From positions 1-9,382 of the forward strand of contig JAIRXZ010000152.1 of NCBI GenBank assembly GCA_031267995.1: a stretch of 9,382 nt of DNA. Direction: 5' to 3'. Both the position numbers and the translations under genes were made by a program. The DNA comes from Odoribacteraceae bacterium. Its GTDB lineage: Bacteria > Bacteroidota > Bacteroidia > Bacteroidales > Marinifilaceae. The notes beneath the pieces are model-generated. The model made no database searches, was not told where the DNA came from, and worked only from the letters and a program-made list of their open reading frames with translations. This document shows positions 6,154-9,382 of the stretch, piece by piece (within the stretch, counting starts at the first letter, position 1; each line of letters starts with the position of its first letter).

Positions 6154-8292
6154 TTAAAAAGATACTCTGATTACCATCTGGATGTCGCATCCCGGTTCCG
6201 GGATCTCCACCTTCCGGTAAAAACTCAAATGGTTATGATAACGCGTCCCCAGCAGGTTCTGGAGCGAGAGGGTGACCTCCGCTCGCGCCCCACCCAGGGA
6301 GAGAGTGCCCGTGGCGCCGGCGTGAAACAGATTCGCGCCGGGCGTTGGATCCTCGTTCCGCGCCACCTGCCGCTGGGTGGCCGTGCACTGCCACTCCGCG
6401 TGACACCGGAAACGCGCGCCGCCCCACGAAAGAACGTTGCGCGCCGATGCCGGCGGCGAAAAACTCAACGGTACGCGCGCGTCCCGATTGCGCGTGTACA
6501 CGTACTCTCCCGTGAAATGGTAGCGGAACCCGCCGGGGAGATCCATGCCCAGGGATAATTCGGCGCCGGCGAAAACCACCCTGGCTCCCGCGTAACGATA
6601 AATCTGCCCGGCATGAGGAAGCACCGACCATTCACCGGTCGGGATCAGGTAAATATAATTCCTGAAAAAACTGCAAAAGGGAGAGAACGAGAAGGAGAAC
6701 CCCGCCCCCTCGCGGGTGTAGGACAAGTCCAGCTGCCAGCCCCGCTCGGAGGACAACGAGGGGTCGCCCTGCTCGTGGCGAAAGGCGCCGTGGTGAACCC
6801 CGTTCGAGGCCAACTCGTGGGCGCCGGGGAGACGAAAGCCGCGACCCGCGTTGATCCTGAGCGATTGCCTCTCGTCGACGCGCCACTCCGCGCCAAACGA
6901 TGCCGACACGTCGCCAAAGTGCCGACGGGCGCCGTACGCGCGCCACCGGTAGTACTCTATTTCTGCTTCGTCGTAACCCCGCCCGCGGAGGTAGTCGGCC
7001 AGGTAGACGTCCTCGCTCGCGGCGACCGACACGCGCCCGCGATCGTACCGCGCCCCCCCGCTTGCCGAGAAGCGCTCACCCACGCGGAAGGTGAAGAGGG
7101 CAAACAACCCCGTCGTCCACCGGTCGTAGTCGGGCAACAGGAAGGCGTATCCCCCCACGCGGTTCCACTGCCCCTGGGCGTCCCAACCGACCGTCCACTC
7201 GCGCCCCTCCGTGCCCCACCGCGCGCTGGCCGACGAGCTGAGCGTCTCCAGGAAAAAGGACAACTCCCTGTCGGGAAACCGCTCCGGTGGCTGCTGCCCG
7301 CCGTAATGGGTGTGGAATAGACTCCACTCCTCGCGGCGATTTCCCTGGTAGCCGGCGTCCCAGGAGAACAACGCCCCCCATCGCGCCAGCTGCTGCCGGG
7401 TGGATAGCTTCAGGTGATTGACCACGCTGTAAGGCATCTCCACGTTCCACCTGTTGCCGTCGTCGGTCAGGCGAGAGGCGTCCGGGATCCCGTGCGCGCC
7501 GGGGAAGAAGCCCACCTTCTGGTACGCGTTGCTCGCCGCCAGCCAGCCGTGGTAGCCGCCGGAGAGGTACTCCACGTGCCCCTCGGCATCCCGCTCCGCG
7601 CCCGCCGTGTTCTTCAACGCCCGGCCGTGTATCGGCAACCGGCGCGTCAGATAGACAATCGTGTCGGTGGGCACCCGGTAATCGCCGAAATGCCGCTCGG
7701 AGTAACGAAACCGGGTGAACCAGCTCCCGCGCTTTGCCCCGACCATCACCGATCCTCCCAACGTCCCGTTTACCGACTTCGCCATCATCGCCACCTCCCC
7801 GTATATCCCCTCCTTCGCCGGCGGCAGCCCGCGCGAAATCTCCACGGCGCCCCCCATCGCGTCGCTCCCGTACAGCAGCGACACCGGCCCCTTCACCACC
7901 GTCACCCGCTCCACCCCGAAGGCGTCAATCTCCAGCCCGTGATCCGCCCCCCATTGCTGCCCCTCTTGCTTGATCCCGTTCTCGGATACCACCACGCGAT
8001 TGAATCCCATCCCCCGGATCACCGGCTTCGCGAAGCCCGACCCGATGTCCATCGAACGAACACCCGCCACGCGCCCCAGCGTCCGCGACAAGTCGCCCGT
8101 GAAGAACTCGCGCAGGAATCCCCTGCCCGCCACCTCCACCGGCAAGGCCAAACTGCGTCCGCTGCCGCTTGTCGCGCCGCGAACCACCACGCCCTCCAGC
8201 CGCACGCTACCGGTGGTGTCACACCCACCGTCCGCGACGGGGGATACCGCCAGCAGACAAGCGCACGCCGTCGGGAAAAAACCGACAACCAT
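6154..8292 (-). CDS. TonB-dependent outer-membrane receptor
   Basis: This is a 712-residue TonB-dependent transporter. A short hydrophobic leader (about 1-20) precedes a TonB-box-like stretch (VRLEGVVVRG, 30-39). The plug domain (about 45-155) has PVIRGMGFNRVVV (90-102), GQQWGADHGLEID (111-123) and VKGPVSLLYGSDAMGGAVEI (133-152). The rest is a beta-barrel with many aromatic, alternating strands and FRLPGAHELA near residue 500, ending in the terminal Phe of outer-membrane proteins. It lacks the N-terminal carboxypeptidase-like repeat domain of SusC-type receptors. There is no SusD partner, so polysaccharide uptake is unlikely. Its small size and its neighbours (a Cys/His-rich exported protein upstream, a His-rich lipoprotein downstream) suggest a metal or metal-complex substrate, but no residue seen here fixes which. 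A stop lies five codons upstream, so the ATG at 8292 is the only good start; the leader lacks the usual basic residues. Confidence 0.9.
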   Translation of the reverse strand: MVVGFFPTACACLLAVSPVADGGCDTTGSVRLEGVVVRGATSGSGRSLALPVEVAGRGFLREFFTGDLSRTLGRVAGVRSMDIGSGFAKPVIRGMGFNRVVVSENGIKQEGQQWGADHGLEIDAFGVERVTVVKGPVSLLYGSDAMGGAVEISRGLPPAKEGIYGEVAMMAKSVNGTLGGSVMVGAKRGSWFTRFRYSERHFGDYRVPTDTIVYLTRRLPIHGRALKNTAGAERDAEGHVEYLSGGYHGWLAASNAYQKVGFFPGAHGIPDASRLTDDGNRWNVEMPYSVVNHLKLSTRQQLARWGALFSWDAGYQGNRREEWSLFHTHYGGQQPPERFPDRELSFFLETLSSSASARWGTEGREWTVGWDAQGQWNRVGGYAFLLPDYDRWTTGLFALFTFRVGERFSASGGARYDRGRVSVAASEDVYLADYLRGRGYDEAEIEYYRWRAYGARRHFGDVSASFGAEWRVDERQSLRINAGRGFRLPGAHELASNGVHHGAFRHEQGDPSLSSERGWQLDLSYTREGAGFSFSFSPFCSFFRNYIYLIPTGEWSVLPHAGQIYRYAGARVVFAGAELSLGMDLPGGFRYHFTGEYVYTRNRDARVPLSFSPPASARNVLSWGGARFRCHAEWQCTATQRQVARNEDPTPGANLFHAGATGTLSLGGARAEVTLSLQNLLGTRYHNHLSFYRKVEIPEPGCDIQMVIRVSF

Positions 8293-8357
8293 ACTCCAGG
8301 AATTTTAAAGGTAAAAGGAAAAAGAAAATCGCGCGTCACCCGCCTCGACGGGGAGAA

Positions 8358-8672
8358 TCACGCCACCGGGGGCGCCCGCGAGGGAAGGGAGAATACCCGG
8401 TGAACGAGGACGTCCACCCGGCGCTCCACCCGCATCACCCTTCCCGCGAAGGGGGCAGCGGGAATCTCCGCCTCGTCCGCGTCGACGAAGCAGAAGTAAG
8501 CGAAATGACAAATCGCGCAACTCGTGCAATCGTGCGTCGCGTGTCCGTTCCCCGCCGTCACCCCCGCGGGATGACACGCGTGAACGCCCTTCACCGCGAA
8601 CGGTGACAGGAACACGGCCATCAGCAGCCATGCCAGGAAAATCCTATTTTTCGCGCTCTTTTTCACGGACAC
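8358..8672 (-). CDS. small exported Cys/His-rich protein
   Basis: This is a hypothetical protein of 104 residues with a signal peptide: a basic start (KKSAKNR), a hydrophobic core at about 11-28, and a possible cleavage site after VHA (30-32). The mature part has five Cys and several His, in HACH (31-34), H44 and HDCTSCAICHF (47-57), then C61. Its layout recalls small Cys/His proteins found beside metal TonB receptors (DUF2946-like in Proteobacteria), but I cannot assign it to a named family. The start is GTG at 8672, with a second in-frame GTG two codons on (8666); a stop lies just upstream and no ATG occurs before the hydrophobic core. The receptor gene starts 65 bases downstream with no terminator between, so they are likely one operon. 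A role as a metal-binding or metal-sensing envelope protein is inferred. Confidence 0.68.
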   Translation of the reverse strand: MSVKKSAKNRIFLAWLLMAVFLSPFAVKGVHACHPAGVTAGNGHATHDCTSCAICHFAYFCFVDADEAEIPAAPFAGRVMRVERRVDVLVHRVFSLPSRAPPVA

Positions 8673-8714
8673 TTTCTAAATGGATCGACACGTTTGAAAA
8701 ACAACTCGCTGCAA

Positions 8715-8732
8715 GGGCGAAAAAAAACGCCC
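8715..8732 (-). promoter_or_regulatory. hairpin in the leader of the Cys/His-rich protein gene
   Basis: On the minus strand GGGCG, eight T, CGCCC form a perfect 5-base stem within the roughly 80-base leader between the -7 element and the GTG start. A second run of nine T (8741-8749) lies before it. It may influence leader stability or translation; no known riboswitch class is recognised. Confidence 0.35.
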
Positions 8733-8759
8733 CGGCGGCAAAAAAAAATTAACTCGCGG

Positions 8760-8767
8760 CGAAGGTA
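8760..8767 (-). promoter_or_regulatory. -7 promoter element for the uptake unit
   Basis: The minus strand reads TACCTTCG, one base off the TAnnTTTG consensus. A TTG lies 19 bases further upstream (8789-8787), a spacing close to that expected for the Bacteroidota -33 element. The same 8-mer occurs on the other strand before the dehydrogenase gene, which strengthens both calls. Confidence 0.55.
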
Positions 8768-8883
8768 CGAAAAGAAACCAAACCACCAACATCCCCTCCC
8801 GCCGAAAACGCCGCCGACCATCGCCGCGGTCGAAATTCACCCCCGCCTCGTCCCGCCCCCGCGTATTCCTGCCGATATATTTC

Positions 8884-8891
8884 TACCTTCG
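8884..8891 (+). promoter_or_regulatory. -7 promoter element for the threonine dehydrogenase gene
   Basis: TACCTTCG on the plus strand, 54 bases before the ATG, is the same 8-mer as in the divergent promoter. No TTG is visible at the -33 position. A small TTCCC/GGGAA hairpin (8900-8914) would lie near the start of the transcript, and the last 20 bases of the leader are A-rich, as in well-expressed Bacteroidota genes. Confidence 0.5.
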
Positions 8892-8945
8892 CGCCGTGAT
8901 TCCCCGGTAGGGAACCCCGACTTTAAACACTTAAAAATAAAAGAT

Positions 8946-9382
8946 ATGAAAAAAATCCTTATCCTTGGAGCCGGTGGACAGATCGGCTCCGAACTCGTCC
9001 CGCACCTGCGCGCCATCTACGGCAACGACAACGTTATCGCCACCGATGTCAACGCGGAAAAATGCAAAAATATCGCCGGCTCCGGCCCCTTTGAACCCCT
9101 CAACGCCCTCGACGGCGAGGCCTTCAACACCATCGTCAAGAAGCACCGCGTGGACACCATCTTCAACCTCGTCGCCCTCCTCTCGGCCACCGGCGAACGC
9201 GACCCCCGCCTCGCCTGGGACGTCAACATCGGCGCCCTCACCAACTCCCTCTACATCGGCAAGGAAAACCACTGCGCCGTCTTCACCCCCAGCTCCATCG
9301 GCGCTTTCGGCAACGACACCCCCAAGGACAACACCCCACAGGACACCCTCCAGCGCGCCAACACCACCATCTACGGCGTCTG
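8946..9382 (+). CDS. tdh: L-threonine 3-dehydrogenase, short-chain type (5' part, cut by window end)
   Basis: The first 145 residues of an NAD-dependent enzyme of the extended short-chain dehydrogenase/epimerase family. The Rossmann motif GAGGQIGS (8-15) binds NAD; IATDVNAEK (31-39) follows the second strand; the AxLSATGE region (LVALLSATGE, about 76-85) is present; and TPSSIGAFG (around residue 115) has the catalytic Ser. The last visible residues TIYGV hold the catalytic Tyr of the YxxxK motif, whose Lys lies beyond the window. This pattern, with PKDNTPQDT, is that of short-chain L-threonine 3-dehydrogenases, which oxidise threonine to 2-amino-3-oxobutanoate in the cytoplasm for the glycine/acetyl-CoA route. 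Annotation as a UDP-glucose 4-epimerase is a common confusion. Codons are overwhelmingly C-ending, more so than in neighbouring genes, which suggests high expression. It is divergent from the rest and probably unrelated in function. Confidence 0.87.
   Translation, partial: MKKILILGAGGQIGSELVPHLRAIYGNDNVIATDVNAEKCKNIAGSGPFEPLNALDGEAFNTIVKKHRVDTIFNLVALLSATGERDPRLAWDVNIGALTNSLYIGKENHCAVFTPSSIGAFGNDTPKDNTPQDTLQRANTTIYGV

Larger units (their letters stand above)
8673..8945. other. divergent promoter region
   Basis: This 273-base region has no gene. It separates the minus-strand uptake unit from the plus-strand dehydrogenase gene. It holds one TACCTTCG element for each direction, a GGGCG/CGCCC hairpin around eight A/T (8715-8732), a CGACC/GGTCG inverted repeat (8815-8832) and a TTCCC/GGGAA inverted repeat (8900-8914). 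A direct repeat AACTCGC(T/G)GC occurs at 8703 and 8751. The middle part (about 8768-8880) is C-rich with no clear site. Confidence 0.7.

Noticed and set aside
6143..6190. Longer DUF4625 lipoprotein starting at 6190
   Set aside because: It would overlap the receptor gene and bury the signal peptide behind 16 residues; the ATG at 6142 gives a proper lipoprotein signal.
7414..8403. 329-codon plus-strand frame opposite the TonB receptor
   Set aside because: It is rich in Arg, Pro and His with no motif, spans the promoter side of the receptor gene, and is explained by GC-rich coding on the other strand.
8931..9272. Minus-strand frame opposite the threonine dehydrogenase gene
   Set aside because: It is a shadow of a strongly recognisable Rossmann-fold enzyme on the plus strand.

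Overview
The window reads as part of a GC-rich Bacteroidota genome, probably Bacteroidales-like. The evidence is: promoters that fit the Bacteroidota -7 element (TAnnTTTG, here mostly in the variant TAnnTTCG), A-rich start regions without Shine-Dalgarno sequences, a PstC of the long type I associate with Bacteroidota, a DUF4625-type lipoprotein beside a TonB-dependent receptor, and a short-chain-type L-threonine 3-dehydrogenase. The exact genus cannot be told from the sequence.

All genes but the last lie on the minus strand and form two units. Reading along the minus strand from the right, the first unit is a small exported Cys/His-rich protein (8358-8672), a TonB-dependent outer-membrane receptor (6154-8292) and a His-rich DUF4625-type lipoprotein (5678-6142). 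Together they look like a cell-envelope uptake module, most plausibly for a metal ion or metal complex; the substrate is inferred. A hairpin (5640-5667) follows this unit. The second unit is pstC-pstA-pstB-phoB-phoR (5536 down to 138): a high-affinity phosphate ABC importer without pstS or phoU in the window, followed directly by its two-component regulator. It ends in a good intrinsic terminator (76-100).

The most notable sequence signals belong to the phosphate unit. Upstream of pstC there are four 5-base cores of the form GT(A/C)AC or near it, spaced exactly 11 bases apart, and the last ends 10 bases before a -7 element. This is the geometry of a PhoB-activated Pho box. The pstB gene has its start region multiplied: three 33-base units precede the canonical start, with ATG kept in the first unit and the canonical start but replaced by GCG in the two between. 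PstC carries a roughly 90-residue periplasmic insert that resembles part of the PstS phosphate-binding protein.

On the plus strand at the right edge, a divergent promoter drives an L-threonine 3-dehydrogenase gene cut off by the window end (8946-9382). The 273-base divergent region between 8672 and 8946 holds two matching TACCTTCG elements and several small inverted repeats. The first 137 bases hold no gene, only hairpins and the phoR terminator. No tRNA, rRNA, CRISPR array, insertion sequence or integrase was seen.
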